Assembly: GCA_014549065.1 (NCBI GenBank)
Contig: JACDOX010000018.1
Coordinates: forward strand, 5,426,354-5,490,353
Reading direction: 5' to 3'
Source: Cardinalis cardinalis
Lineage: Eukaryota > Chordata > Aves > Passeriformes > Cardinalidae
Length of the DNA stretch: 64,000 nucleotides
The translations under genes were made by a program, and so were the position numbers. Under the pieces are notes generated by a model, which saw only the letters and a program-made list of their open reading frames with translations, made no database searches and was not told the DNA's origin. This document shows, in pieces, positions 39,062-51,700 of the stretch. Positions within the stretch are counted from its first letter, which is position 1. Each line of letters starts with the position of its first letter.

Positions 39062-41940
39062 TCACTTCCTTTATATTGTAGAAAAGGCCTAGNCCTGTTC
39101 TGAATGTACCTCCCAAAATGTAAATGTTCATTCAACAGATGCTAATCTATTAGTCATGTTCAATTTCCATACAAAAGTAATTATGATTATTGTGATAATT
39201 CATAATTAAGTGAAGCAAACTTCCACATTCAAAAAGAGGGGGAAAAAAGGGTTCGTCCCATAGCATCAGTGTAGTGACAGCTGCATAAAGATGTCCCAAA
39301 CCAATAATGTGTTAATTCTGTCCTTCTCAAGAAATATTTTTATTCACCTAAAGTCTTTTTTACCTATAAATAACTGTGCCCTAGTTAGGAAGTGCATAGG
39401 AAGGTAAGGAATTGCATAGTTTTAACCTTATCAGTACATCTTTTCTTAACAATCTCTCTAACTGAATAAAACCATACACTTTTTCCATCTAAAAAAAAGG
39501 AAAAACCAGAAAAAAAAGTATATTCTTGTGGATAAATTATTAAGTATAGAAGATCTGCTTTCCTGTACTTACTAAATACCTTGATTTGCTAAAATTCTGC
39601 TATATTTCTAGACATTTTAAATGATGATGTTGTGTCAAAACAGATTTTGTTTCACTGTCACACAATTTTTAATTGCCTTTCAAAAATGAAATTTTCTTCC
39701 TTTTGATTCTCAGAATTGAAAATTAAAACTAAGAGAAAGTGATGCATTAAAATAACTTATATTACAAAAAAAGCACTGCATTTTTCCATAAGAATTCTTA
39801 AAAAGACCAGGAAAGTAAAAAATGTTTTAGTTTGCTGTGAAACAATTTCTCAAAATCATCAAATAGTCTAAACAAACCCAAACAACATCTCCTAACAGAC
39901 CACAGAAATGCTATTGATTGAAAGCACAAATTAAACTCTTAAACAAAGTATAGGAAAGGAAATTAAAGACTTAGTAAAGAAAATCAGTAGTATACATACA
40001 CAAGACAGAAATACCAATACAAGTTTTGTTCAGTTTTGCTCATTTTGTACCAATCTCCTCAGAGAGGATAAATAAATTACCATGTCTCCCATATTACTAC
40101 GCTNTCAGTTTCTCTAAGGAAAACCAGGAAGCCCAAAAGTAATTTTTCAAAAAAGCTGTCTGTCAATTTATGTAGATATGCATGCTCCAGATGGGTTATG
40201 TTGCCAGTGATATGCTGCCATAGAGGAACAGAGATAAAGCCTGTAAGTATGTGAATATATACACATAGTATTTGGGAAAGCAAAGATGCTGCAGTTGCAC
40301 TGCTAAAGGAAAGAGGGCACAGTTTTCCCATGGTGTAGTTCTTCATTATCCAAGTGGGAGGTCTATTTATGTGGTGGTTGAGGTGTCTGTCAAAAGGGCG
40401 CTTGGCACTTCTCCTCCTTTGTGCTTTGAAGTTCATTTCCTACAGTAACGTGTTCCAGTCATAACACCTCCTTCTTCACAGCTAAAAATCAAGTCTGCTA
40501 GTCATCCCCCTGTGCTTCAAAATGTAGAAACCGTAATTTAGCCCTAAGGAAATAAACCAATTACAAGGAACCTGGTTTAACTTCCTGCTGTGGTAGACAA
40601 ATGGAGATCTACTATGAAAGTAAGCCTGAAAGCTTAAGAAATATGTGTAGGTATTGAGCAATTACAGTCAACTGGAACATGCCAAGCAACAAACCAAATC
40701 CCCTCCTGAAAGACTGCACGTAGCATCTGAGGATAACGAAACCATTATGGTTGCTGCACTCTGGAGAGAGAGGTGTGTGAAATTTCCTGTTCTGGTTGTA
40801 GACTTCAGTGTTTTCATGATAATGAAATAGAGGACTACTCTATAAACTGCAAAGAATGTGGGTCAAAAAAAAAAGTTTTTATTTCTGCCAACAGAAAAAC
40901 AGAGGTATCCTGCAGAGCTTCTTACACATAAATGGTATGGATGTATTCATAATTAAAGTCTTTGTCTAATAACGAGTAAAATTCTGTTGTAGAAGGTNAG
41001 GACACTCATTACTTGATGCCTGAAAATTTAATATTTTCTCTGAAACCTGGGAAATATCATAAATCATATCAGATAATAACATCAGAAGTTAATTACCTTC
41101 CTTATTTCATCTTCTAATAGTGCTGATTTAGGAATAGTAGTCCAAGAATACAAAGTAAACAAACGTTTCATGACTTGTCTCTACTGAATTTTCTAATTTA
41201 TTGGCTGTGTTTATATCACATGTAATCCCAATACTATTAATATTTTTTAACACTTAAGATTTTTTCTTAAAAATCCTGGATCACTTTTATCCGAATTAAT
41301 AAATAAGGTATACTATGTACATTCAAGACAGATAAAAAATAGTAATACATGACCACAACATATTATATTTAATCTGGTTTGAAAAAATATTTTAAAAATT
41401 ATTGCAGTCAGCTTTCTATAGAAACTACTATAAATATTCAATATATTCAGCAAACATTTGCAAAATGCCTAATGATATCAGCAAAACTGGTTTGCTAATG
41501 CTGCTTTCTTGAGAAAAAAATGTTTTAAACATGACCAACTAGTGGTTCATAAACACTTTTGAAAANACTCTTAAGTTAAATAGGCTGTGTTACTTACTTC
41601 GCTGTTGCCTTTTGAGATGTCACTATATAGTGTGCTAAACAATGCAGTGAATAATGTAAGTGGGGCATAACAAAAGGCAATATAATGCTCTGGAAAGAAA
41701 TTATTCCATTTTTATGAGTACCATTTCTTGGGATTTATTTTCATTCTAAAGCACATAAAAATTAAACAATGAAGTGTCAGAACAAGGTGAGGTGGAAACT
41801 CCCAGCTTTGAGACACTCTACAAATGCTGTAGAAAACTCTTAGACATTCAATCAAATGTTTCCTGCATAGGATTCCTTATTCGTCATTTACTGGATAGAC
41901 CGCAAGCATTCTTTCTTCCATTGGAATTTATGTAAATTCC
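39062..41940. other. Non-coding AT-rich stretch
   Basis: Strongly AT-rich. The 119-codon minus-strand frame at 40077-40436 crosses an N and resembles nothing known. A 12-bp perfect palindrome CACTATATAGTG lies near 41622. Confidence 0.5.
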
Positions 41941-43560
41941 TCTTAGATGAAATGATGCCATTTAGGGCAATTGTTCAACCCTTCATCAGGACTCACAAGG
42001 TACATGAAGTCAGCATCAGGCTGGGCTAGGATTGCACATAAGGTCTCCAAAGGGAGCTCTGGGTACAGCAGGAAGTGATCGTGGTCACAAGGCAAAGGGA
42101 CACATCCCACACACCCTGGCTCTGATGGGAAGCAATGCCCTGGATGTTTGGAGCAGCCCTGCAAGCAGACCTGCTGCCTCAGTGTGAAGAGAAAGCCAGT
42201 GTCCTGCCCCTGTAAAGGAAGTATCCACTTGCATACTTGGCAAGTTTAAAAAAACTCAAGCATTATTTTTTTGGCCAAAAGCTCATCTGGGACTGTGGTC
42301 ATCTTGGCCAAATTAAATATCTGTAGATATCTTGGCCAAATTAATTAATTTAGGCAATTATTTAGTCTGTATATTGTTTGTTTTCTTGTTTTTCCACTAT
42401 TTATTTTCCACTTAAAACATGAACAAACGTTTACCTTTTCTGGATGTTTTTAATGAAAGGCTTTTGCAAAGGGTTTCTTTTATGGAATCATGTTATGAAC
42501 CAGATGATGATGAACTGTACTTTTCTAAAGAACTGTTTAATACTGTTTAATACATGTAATTTTCTACAGAACTGTTAATACATGTTTAATAGACTATACT
42601 CACATGTGCTGTGAAGACCTTCAGTATTAGGTACTCATGATAAAAAAAAAAACCAGAAATATATTTTTAATAAAAAATCCCCAAAAACCCCAAAAACAAA
42701 ACATACCCAAACTGAATTTTTTAATCTCAAAAGCTATACATTTAAGGGACTATGCTGTATACTCATCTCACTTGTCAGCCTTCTAAAGTAATTTCCCAGC
42801 ACATTGGAGAATTTTTACTAAAATAGGTGAAGAAACCCCACCTAACAAAAAAAGAAACAAAATCAAAACAGCCCCCACAAAAGGGAGTAGATGAGTCAAA
42901 GTTAAATACATTCTGTAATTTTTAGGCATAGCAGTGTCAGAGGAGACTGAAAGCAACATCTTCACTGCCAGGTAGGACTAACCAGTCACACAAGGACTGC
43001 TCAGCTGAATAGCACAGGTTTATCTCGAGGTGGGCCAGGGCTTGTGTGTTAACCAGGGAACACACAGGAGGGAATGGAAATTATTGTTATCATGAAATAG
43101 TTGATGACTCAAAGATTATAAAACCACAGGGTAGGAGGCTGCATTAATGCCAGTGATCATGGACTAACCTTTGCTTTTATATGGAAGGAAAATATATCAA
43201 AAGTTGGCTTTGTTTCAGAAAATGTTGATATGCCATATGAGTAAATCAAAATGAAATTTATACCATGATTTGGTTTTCATTTTTGTATTGTCTGTGTTAT
43301 TCATATGTTATTTCATAACCTGCTGTGCCTGTATAGATCAAAACAGGTGTCAAAATGCCAAACATTTTGTGCTCAGTGAGAAACCTGAGTATCTGTCTGG
43401 CTTTGTTTAAGTATCTGTTTTGTAGAGAAGAGTAGAACTGAGCAGGCAGTTGCTTATTTATTGTTAATTTTATATTCTCTTACTGTATGTTATTTCCTTT
43501 TATTCTTCCATCTGTGTTTCATAGGGAAATAAGATAATTTCCAGATATATGTGTTCCTGA
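41941..43560. other. Non-coding with small direct repeats
   Basis: A GC-richer patch at 41970-42200 holds a 73-codon minus-strand frame with no recognisable domain. TATCTTGGCCAAATTAA-like words are duplicated at 42301-42343, and GAACTGTTTAATAC-like words recur around 42530-42595. Nothing else is identified. Confidence 0.45.
42301..42343. repeat. Short direct duplication
   Basis: ATCTTGGCCAAATTAA occurs at 42301-42316 and again at 42328-42343, 27 bases apart and identical. It is a local duplication in AT-rich sequence. Confidence 0.85.
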
Positions 43561-44026
43561 TTTGTAGTCTTCTTGCCAGATCCACACCCTCAGACCACAA
43601 CCTCACAGCAGTCTCCTCATCCATCTTGCTGTGCAAGCCTCCAAAGACTGCTTGCTACCTCTCCATCCCACCAGTTTTGTAACCATGGAAGCTGCCTCCA
43701 GCACTGCATCTGGACAAAGCCTCAAGCCAGGACTTGTGATTTACCCACTCCCTCACCAAACTGGTTCCCTCCTTGCAGCCAGCATTTTGTCTTGCATTTT
43801 CACCCTCCCAAGACCTCAGGAAACCAGATGGAGCTGCTCTTCTAGCAGGAAAACATTCGTGGATATTGTTTTTTGCTGGGTAGTGTTTTCATGATGATGA
43901 AATGACAAGGAAGGCAGCAACCAGGTCAGTTCTTGAACAAGAGCCATGAGAGTGGTGAGGCAGCACCTCAGATTTTGCCTTGTCTCAGAAATTGAGGAGC
44001 TCCTCGCAACGGGATCCCTGTCCTCA
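43561..44026. other. GC-richer, C-rich patch, unassigned
   Basis: The plus strand is C-rich (CCACACCCTCAGACCACAAC and similar) with overlapping frames of 83-90 codons on both strands. The translated Pro/Ser/His/Cys-rich peptides reflect base composition. I cannot assign a repeat family. Confidence 0.35.
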
Positions 44027-44080
44027 CACTTTTGACATTCATTGACACTTTTGACATTCACTGACACTTGACATTCATTT
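44027..44080. repeat. Minisatellite-like tandem triplication, about 19-bp unit
   Basis: CACTTTTGACATTCATTGA is followed by CACTTTTGACATTCACTGA and then by a shortened CACTTGACATTCATT. The first two differ at one base and the third lacks three bases. This is a short tandem array, probably unstable in copy number. Confidence 0.9.
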
Positions 44081-47000
44081 CATAGTGGAGGGTTTGGCAA
44101 TGAAGCAGTAAAGTTACATGCCAGTAAAAAGGACGCAGTCAGCGANATCCTGACTTCACAAAATGTCTTATTGTTCTGTGGTATCTCACCCTCCAAAATC
44201 AATTTTTGTGAAGGAGGAAGGGCTGACCGAGGGAATATCTACTGTGTGGCTGAGGAGCTTATGGTAACAGTGCAGTAACTATGGCTAGTGGTAAATATGA
44301 ATAAATCCAGGCAATGATGGCAGCCTGTAAGAACTTTCCCTGGTCAGGTGGCTCTATCAGCATANTCCTGGGTTCTGAAATATTTTTAGAGTAGATTGCT
44401 GTTATTTTTTCAACGTTCAGTTTTCTTCCATCCAAACTTTGCATGTCCCTCAGCTTCCATTAAACACAATCCATCTGACCAGTAACCCTACACATGTGGG
44501 GAAAAAAGAGTAAAAAAGTAAAGGGGTCAGGGAAAGGTTGCTTGAATAGGCAATTAGTGGGAAATTTCATAAACAATAAGGGANTATTGCTAGAGAGCAG
44601 CCTATTTTTTTTCTACAAAAGTCCCCATTTCATCTCCAGAAATATTCTTTTTATGCATACTTAGTTTAAGAAGAAAATCCCATAATACATTTTTCAGGAT
44701 ATTTTCCACTCTTCATTTATGATCCTATAAATGTTTAGGTAATAATGCTGGTATTGGAAACAAGTCAAATGAGCACAATTCAAATTAGTGGGCAAACTAG
44801 AGCAGAGTCTTTTATTTGCAGTCTGCTTGATCAGACCACATTAAAATCAGCAAGAGTTAAGCCTACTCTGTTTACAGCCCACAGGTTGTTATCTAGTTTC
44901 AAACCTTTCTGTTCAGAATTGTTAAACCAGTGCTGTACTGCATGCAGCTCAAAATTAATTGGAAGCTTGGATTCTAATGGCTGTTTTTTGGGGCGGGAGT
45001 TGGAAATCCTGAATTCCACACCATGCCTGAAAAATGTATTCATTTAATTTAAAACCTTTACATTAAATTACAGGTTATTTGAAAGTTAAACACTTAGTCA
45101 CAGCATTCTGTATCAGATGCTGTGAATTTATTCACATCTCNGTTTTAAATTACCTCCTTTCAATTTCAGATGCCAATTTCACTAGGCTACCTGAAACATC
45201 ATTTACATAGAGTTATTACATCAGGAAAGAAAAAATCTTCTCTTGTGTTCAGTGCCTTGTTTCTCTAATCCCCACAGACAGAGGAGAAGAAAGGCTGGCT
45301 TTATACTGTCAATTTCTTTTGCTGCACCCATTGGCACTTGTCAATATTCCTTACCAGACAAAATGTGCAAATATTCTAGGACATGTAACAGCTTCAGAAG
45401 CTTGCTGCCACTTAGATGTGGATAAACTGTAAATGTCTACACATTAATTAATGGAAAAAATAGGGATGTTTTGATGCTGTAAAGCCATAAATAGATCTCT
45501 ACTAGTTGAGCTGATTAATCAGTTCCGTGAAATGTTCATGTTTCTATATGACTATCACATTTAATAAAAAAATCCAAAAACCTTGTACTATTTAGTGGGT
45601 AAAAGTCACTGTATAACTAACAGAATCTTGTAAACATACAGTTCCTTAGGGCTTTTCTGGGAGATGGAGTAATATATGCTTCCGTAACTCTCCTGTTATT
45701 TTTAAAAATGGATTCAAACTGAAACATACACAAGATCTGGGGCCGTTCAGCACTGGACCTGTACCTTTTCCCATTGCTCAGTGCCCTAATTTATACACAT
45801 TCTGCAGTCTCTTGGTAATGGTATTCATTCCTCTGCAGTTGTGCAAATATATCCCCTTTCAGACAGGACTCAGTCACACCTACTTGCAGACATTCTCTTG
45901 TCACACTGAATTAGAGTGACCACTTACAAATGAGAAACAATTGAGAATCATGCCAGTATTCTCTTTTCTTACCTGACAAGTCCTCCTGAGAAGCCCTAGG
46001 TGTTAGACCTGTCTAAATGTAATTTGAGAAACTGAGCTCTGCTTATCCCGCTCTCCCCACAGTGATAACTCAGTGATGCATACTTTGCTCCTTGCCCTGT
46101 ACTCTGAGCTGGACTTGCTTTGTGTATCNCTTCTCAAAATAAAGGAAACAGTTCTATTCTGGGATGTCATTGAGATGACTCTTCCCACCACCACCTGCTT
46201 AAGCTTTTAATCATGAGATCAAGTCTAGAAGATGTATGTTGTGGAACATCTGAAAAATTAAATCCTTCAGATGTCTCTGCTGGGTACTAGAGTGAACTGT
46301 ATCAGGGCTCCCNTCTAACTTAGACATACAGAAGATTTTACACCTTTCCAGCAAACAAACCAAAAATGGGGAAAGAATAGTTGAGATGAAAAAGAGAAGG
46401 ATAATTCTCTCTATATATATAAGGTTCAGCTGAGATGTGGCAGGTGTGTGTGTATATGGACTCATGAGATCAGAAATATTTCCATCTCCCACACCTTAAA
46501 TAAAAGCTTAGGGATCAAGAACTTGACTTGAAACTCTGAATGGAGTGATACACCTTTTGAGGGTATGTTGTTTTTGAATTATTCTAAATACTGAGTTCTT
46601 AGCTATAAAGAATGATGAAATAAAGANCATTATAAAACTTCTATAAAAACAAAGTAAGCAAGGATACTGTTTCACAAATTGGATGAAAACAGAAGTTTTT
46701 TTCTCTAAGCTTTGGCTATTAGGAAGTTTTTAAACCTCAGGAGNTCTGATTATGAAACACCCATGTGTATTCCTGAACCACCATCCCATAATCCTTCTGG
46801 TGCTAGCATTCTGACCTGATAATTCTCCAGTCCACTATGAGGCAAAAGGACAGAAAAGCAATAAAGGATGGCAAAATTTTGTTGAACACAAGACCTTTTG
46901 TAATTTAGGAGTCCCTGTTTTAAATTTGCACACCATTTAATGTCCNGGTATAAGATGCAGTTTGGAACAGCCTGGACTGAGCTGTGCTGCATGATAACAC

Positions 47001-47689
47001 CTGACATTTAGGTCATTTACACNGAGGGTGAAAGAGGAAATCTTCACTATCCTGACTTTAAATGTCTACATCTGATGTTGGGTGTCTAGGTATGACCTAC
47101 TAATCCTGAANTCCCTCTACACTAATGAGAGAAACAGAGTTTCCATGGGTGACAGTTTTCACTAAATATAGATGTCTACTTTGGGACAAGATGAATGACT
47201 TTCTAGAGATGCCTTTTTCTTTCCATTAGCTATAAATAGNCTCACATTGATTAACAAAGACATCTGGGCTATATGTTCTGACATCCAGTCAGTTGAATCC
47301 CGTACAAACACTTAAGAGACTTATGAAAAATAGAAATATATTATACAAGAAATTGAAGATGAATATTACCCCATCATCAAATAAATCCTTAATTTTTTTC
47401 TCTTAAATANAAGGGAATTCTCTCTTCCTGAATTGTTTTTTTCTGCTATAATTTTAGATGAGTGTATGAATTTGTGTATATTTAAATGTTNTTCCTCTAA
47501 GAACTTTTAAACTGAGAGAAGAAAGAATCAAAACTTCACAGAGTTAAAAAAAAACCATTAACAATTGGCATCTTTTNTACTTGTAGGGTAATATTATCTA
47601 ATTACCATCTAATTTTTAGTAGTAAATGTATGAACTTTAAATTATGTCTTCTCTGCACAAAAGTAATGATATAGTTGTGTAATTTCCAT
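44081..47689. other. Non-coding AT-rich stretch
   Basis: Short open frames only (up to about 100 codons at 44745-45047, shadowed on the other strand). A short TATATATA and GTGTGTGTGTATA pair lies near 46410-46457. No gene, RNA or mobile element is recognised. Confidence 0.5.
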
Positions 47690-47990
47690 ACACTGCCTGG
47701 TAAGGTTTCCTCTCTACCACTCTGTTATTCAAATCTTACAGGACCTGGAAATACACCTGGCCATGGAAAATAACAAAGACACTAAATGTTGAAAGAGAAA
47801 GCTGAGAGAAATGGTGCATTTGCTAACTTTTTACCCTGCTAAACCGTGCTAATTATCTTTACCAAAAACATCAGCCAAACCAGGGTAATTAATTTGCTCT
47901 TTTCTGCAAAATAAATGTATGTTGTGTGGGGCTTGACTGCAATTACTGTGTTAACAACTCTGTGTAATAGACTTTATTCCCANAAGCAGT
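47690..47990. promoter_or_regulatory. Candidate conserved non-coding element (appearance only)
   Basis: Unique sequence almost free of Ns, with words such as CCGTGCTAATTATC, AGGGTAATTAATTTGC and TTAACAACTC. The homeodomain-like cores and lack of repeats are suggestive only. It lies directly left of a CR1 fragment. Confidence 0.2.
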
Positions 47991-48059
47991 TAGAATCTTT
48001 GATGACCACTTCCTAAACTATAGGAATTGTCTTTAACTATTTCAGTGCTGATGCTCTGA

Positions 48060-48690
48060 ATGTTTGCTTAAATGGAGGGGATACAGGCTTCATGGGAAAG
48101 GCAGGCAAAATTACCAGACGGTCTGCATAGATGAACAAGGANATCCTGGCCANGCTTAAAAATAAGAATGAAGCATACAAGGGGTGAGAGAAAGNACAGA
48201 CAGCATGAGAATACAGAGGCACTGTCCAAACATGAGATTTGGTTAGAGAGGCCACCTGAAGTTACATTTTTAATGGTTGTAAGACATGACAGGAAAGACT
48301 TCTGTACATACCTAAGTGGCAAAGAGAAAGATGTGGAAAATGTGGGTCCATTGCTGACTGTGGCAGAGGACCTTTGACACAGGTATTAAATGCTTTCTTC
48401 ACCTCAATCTCTACCAGCAAGACTAACCTTCAGAAAACCCAGGCACAGAGGCAAAGCCTGGAGCAGTGTAGACTTACTCTTGATGGAAGAGTTCCAGGTT
48501 AGAGAATATGTAAGCAANTTGGACATATTTGAGTCCTTAGACCCTGGTGGGATGAACTGATGAGTGCAAAGGGATCTGGCAGATGTCATTGTGAAGAATG
48601 TTCATGACAAATAGGAGAAGTGCCTGAGGACTGGAGAAAAACAAGTGCCCACCTCTGTCTTCAAAAAGGTCAGGAAGAGTAAGCCATGGG
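48060..48690 (+). mobile_element. CR1 retrotransposon fragment, ORF2 linker to RT start, plus strand
   Basis: Nucleotide blocks in order match CR1 ORF2: GATGAACAAGGANATCCTGG (48130-48149), GAAAATGTGGGTCCATTGCT, GGCAGAGGACCTTTGACACA, AATGCTTTCTTCACCTCA, then CTGGCAGATGTCATTG and GAAGTGCCTGAGGACTGG. Translated, the last block gives a VPEDWRK-like RT motif followed by a decayed FKKGxKED equivalent near 48660-48680. Stops and frameshifts are frequent. The copy is truncated at both ends: it starts in the region before the RT and ends soon after the first RT motifs, without the ORF2 C-terminus or 3' octamers. Confidence 0.8.
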
Positions 48691-48717
48691 ACTGAAAGCT
48701 GAACAGAAATAATAAGC

Positions 48718-48761
48718 GTTCTTTCACAGGATAATATAAATGTTCTTTTACAGGATAATGT
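48718..48761. repeat. Tandem duplication of about 23 bp next to the CR1 end
   Basis: GTTCTTTCACAGGATAATAT (48718-48737) is followed by GTTCTTTTACAGGATAATGT a few bases on. The two copies differ at two positions. It abuts the broken 3' side of the CR1 fragment. Confidence 0.85.
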
Positions 48762-51700
48762 AATGAATTTTGCATTTATCTTTGTAATCTCCAGTTTTCT
48801 ATCTTAGCTTTAAAATACCAGTCAGATTTAATTCCATCCCTTTTATTGAAGGACCATCTGTATCTTTCCCTTGGCCCTGGATCAGGCCTGGTGTGTTTGT
48901 CCATCCTTGGAATATATTACCAGCTGCAATGAATACTGTCTTACCAGATCATGAATTGACTCGCCAAATTAATGTCAAGGGATTTTATTTTTTTTTAAAG
49001 TTTTTTTTCCTTCCAAAATTGGCTTCCATTTGCTAAAAAAATATTGGCCCTCTTCTGTAGACAATAAATCAAAGCAAACCTCTTGTGTTATATCCAAGTT
49101 GCTTATCTACTGTTCCAACTAACAATAGAAAGTATCACATTAGGGAAATCTATTGCCTCATCTGTGGAATCTATCCTGAAATTAAAAAATGATTGGTTGC
49201 TCTCTGAATCAAGTAATGAAATCTAAACTTGCAAATTTTTTTGATACAGGAGAAATGCATTGAAGGAACTCATCTTTAAAACTGANGAAATAGTTTTAAG
49301 CCATCTCCTAAATGGATTTTTAATTTTGGAAGGGAAGTCTGGTGTTTTNAGAATCCCCCTAGCTCTTCTTCTTACAATAGATGAGTTTTGAAATGCGTAG
49401 TATTACACTGTTTAGGAAAGATAAAAGAACAAATACATACCTGAGATTACTTGAAACTTTAGACTGCTAATGAGACTTCTGAGCCAATGTACTTCATGGA
49501 CTAAGCTGGGATTTTAAAGGTTTATTCCCACTATATTGTCTAGTTCTGTTAGCACAGACCTGAGAGCAGTATTTAGGAATCTCACCTTGCCACACTGTGG
49601 GTTCCAAAAGGACAGCACAATTCAGCTCAAAGATGGACTTTGCAGAGAAAATAGGTTGAATGCAGAAGGTTGATTATCTGGAAAAAATAATGACAAATGA
49701 GATGATGGAGAGAAAAAAAATGTTTTAGTTTTAAACCATAGAGGCACTTGTGATTACAGGTTGAATTTCAAAAATNGTGTTGAAATTTTCTGACAAGTTG
49801 AAGGAAGAACTACAAAGATATTTTGATGGCTGAAGAAAAGGACCTTGAAAAACTTANAGCATATGCTTGCAAATAAGTAACTAGGTGTGAAATTACAGAG
49901 GAGTAATTAATGGTTCATATGTTAACTTGTCTTGCTGTAAATTATTTATATGTCCACACTAANAAGTGTTTCTCTTTTGTTTACTTGTTTTCCATCAAGG
50001 ACTGCTTTATGTAATTGCTCAGAATATCTAAATACTTCTACAGGAAGAAATNACTAAGGGTAGCAGTGAGAGAGAGACTTAAATGTCTGCATGGAANCTT
50101 CTGTTCATTTTGGACCATCCCTCAGTGGTCCTTGCTTACTGTGCTGTAGTGCATATTACATTTCTCCTGAATAACTGCTGGTAAAATATCTGAGATGAAA
50201 CTATAATGAAAAATGTGTTAGTGAATTTTTGAGGCTAGAAACAACCTCCAGANGATACAATGTTGTTTCAAAAGCACTAATGCTCCTTATATTTCCCATT
50301 GATTTTTCTTTAAATAACAGGAGCAAGCCTGAGGATGTTAGAAGACTTTATAACTGATTGATTTAAAAAAAACCCAAAAAACTTACAGACATATTTTCCT
50401 CAAGTAATTTTTAACAATTGTTTTACCTTCTCATAATACATATATCATCATTTAAACATTATTAAGAGTGTTAAATGAGCCATTAAGCATCTTCTTTTAT
50501 TGGGCTGCTGCTGGATTGCACAAATGCACATATAACACTAATAGCACCTCACTATATTTACTTTTAGGAAAATATTATCAGACAATATAATTGATGTGAC
50601 TTAATAACAGAGAAAAGACATTACAAGTCCTGGATCAAATTTCTCATGAGAATAATAATTTCCTTATACCAAAACCAAGTATTTTTTCTCTTCTTCTTCA
50701 AAGCGTCGCACTTTAAAAAACAGAGCTGATAGAACTCGTCATTGATCCATCCAGCAGCTTCTGCTGCTNTCTGTGCTTCTTAATATTCACACAGCTCATA
50801 CACTTACTTTGGGGTAGAATTCCTGATTACCTGCTCCAGGATGTTTAACTTCATGACTGGAACCTTATAGTAGTAATCTATTACCATACAGGAAAAAAAT
50901 TGACATATTTGTGCTACTTATATATTTATATTATATGTGTGCTTTTTTCATAAGCGATGGTATTTTACAGTGTCATATGACTTGAAAATATACTGTACAG
51001 ATCAAAGTAGATTTTGCAGCACATATGAAAGAAATACAGCAAATAAAATATAGAGGGGCATTTATTCAATTTTTTTATTTTAAATACTTCTGCATTACTT
51101 CCTTTCATACATACAGTGCTGGAGCATCTTTGAAGCAACTACTATTTTTTAGTACTTATGTTTCCAGGGGGAGGTTTCTGGGCCATACTTCAGCAAAACT
51201 TTTCAGATTATTTTTAACTAATGCCAAATGGCAACTGTTCCTGTATGGTTTCCAGAGTGCCCTGAATGTGAAGATCCATAATACAAAAAAATCAACANTT
51301 ATTCAAGCAAAGCATCCAAAGTAAGAGAAGACTTGGAAGCAGAAATAAGGAATAGGAGCTCTATGGTTATATGCATGTCAAATATTTTAAAAATATAGCA
51401 ACTAGACAGATTTTTATTCACTTGATAGTAATAAGTAAAGCATTGTCTGGTTAACTGTATTCTATAAACTTGAAGCCAAGAAGTAGGAATTTGAAATTAC
51501 AATATCTACAACTGCAGTCACAAATCAGGAATAAATCTATTGTTACATGTAGACAGAAGAATTTGAAGCAGTGACATGGAAGACTTGGGAGTGTTAAGGT
51601 ACTTTTTTCTGTTTGGAATGAAAATATGTTTGCAATGAAACCTGTATCATAGGAAGTACCTGAGGCAGTACTTTACACTAAAATCAAATCTTATTTGGAC

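Noticed and set aside
41943..42164. 73-codon Cys/Pro-containing minus-strand frame as a possible exon
   Set aside because: No recognisable domain, and I could not find convincing splice sites that would fix its limits.
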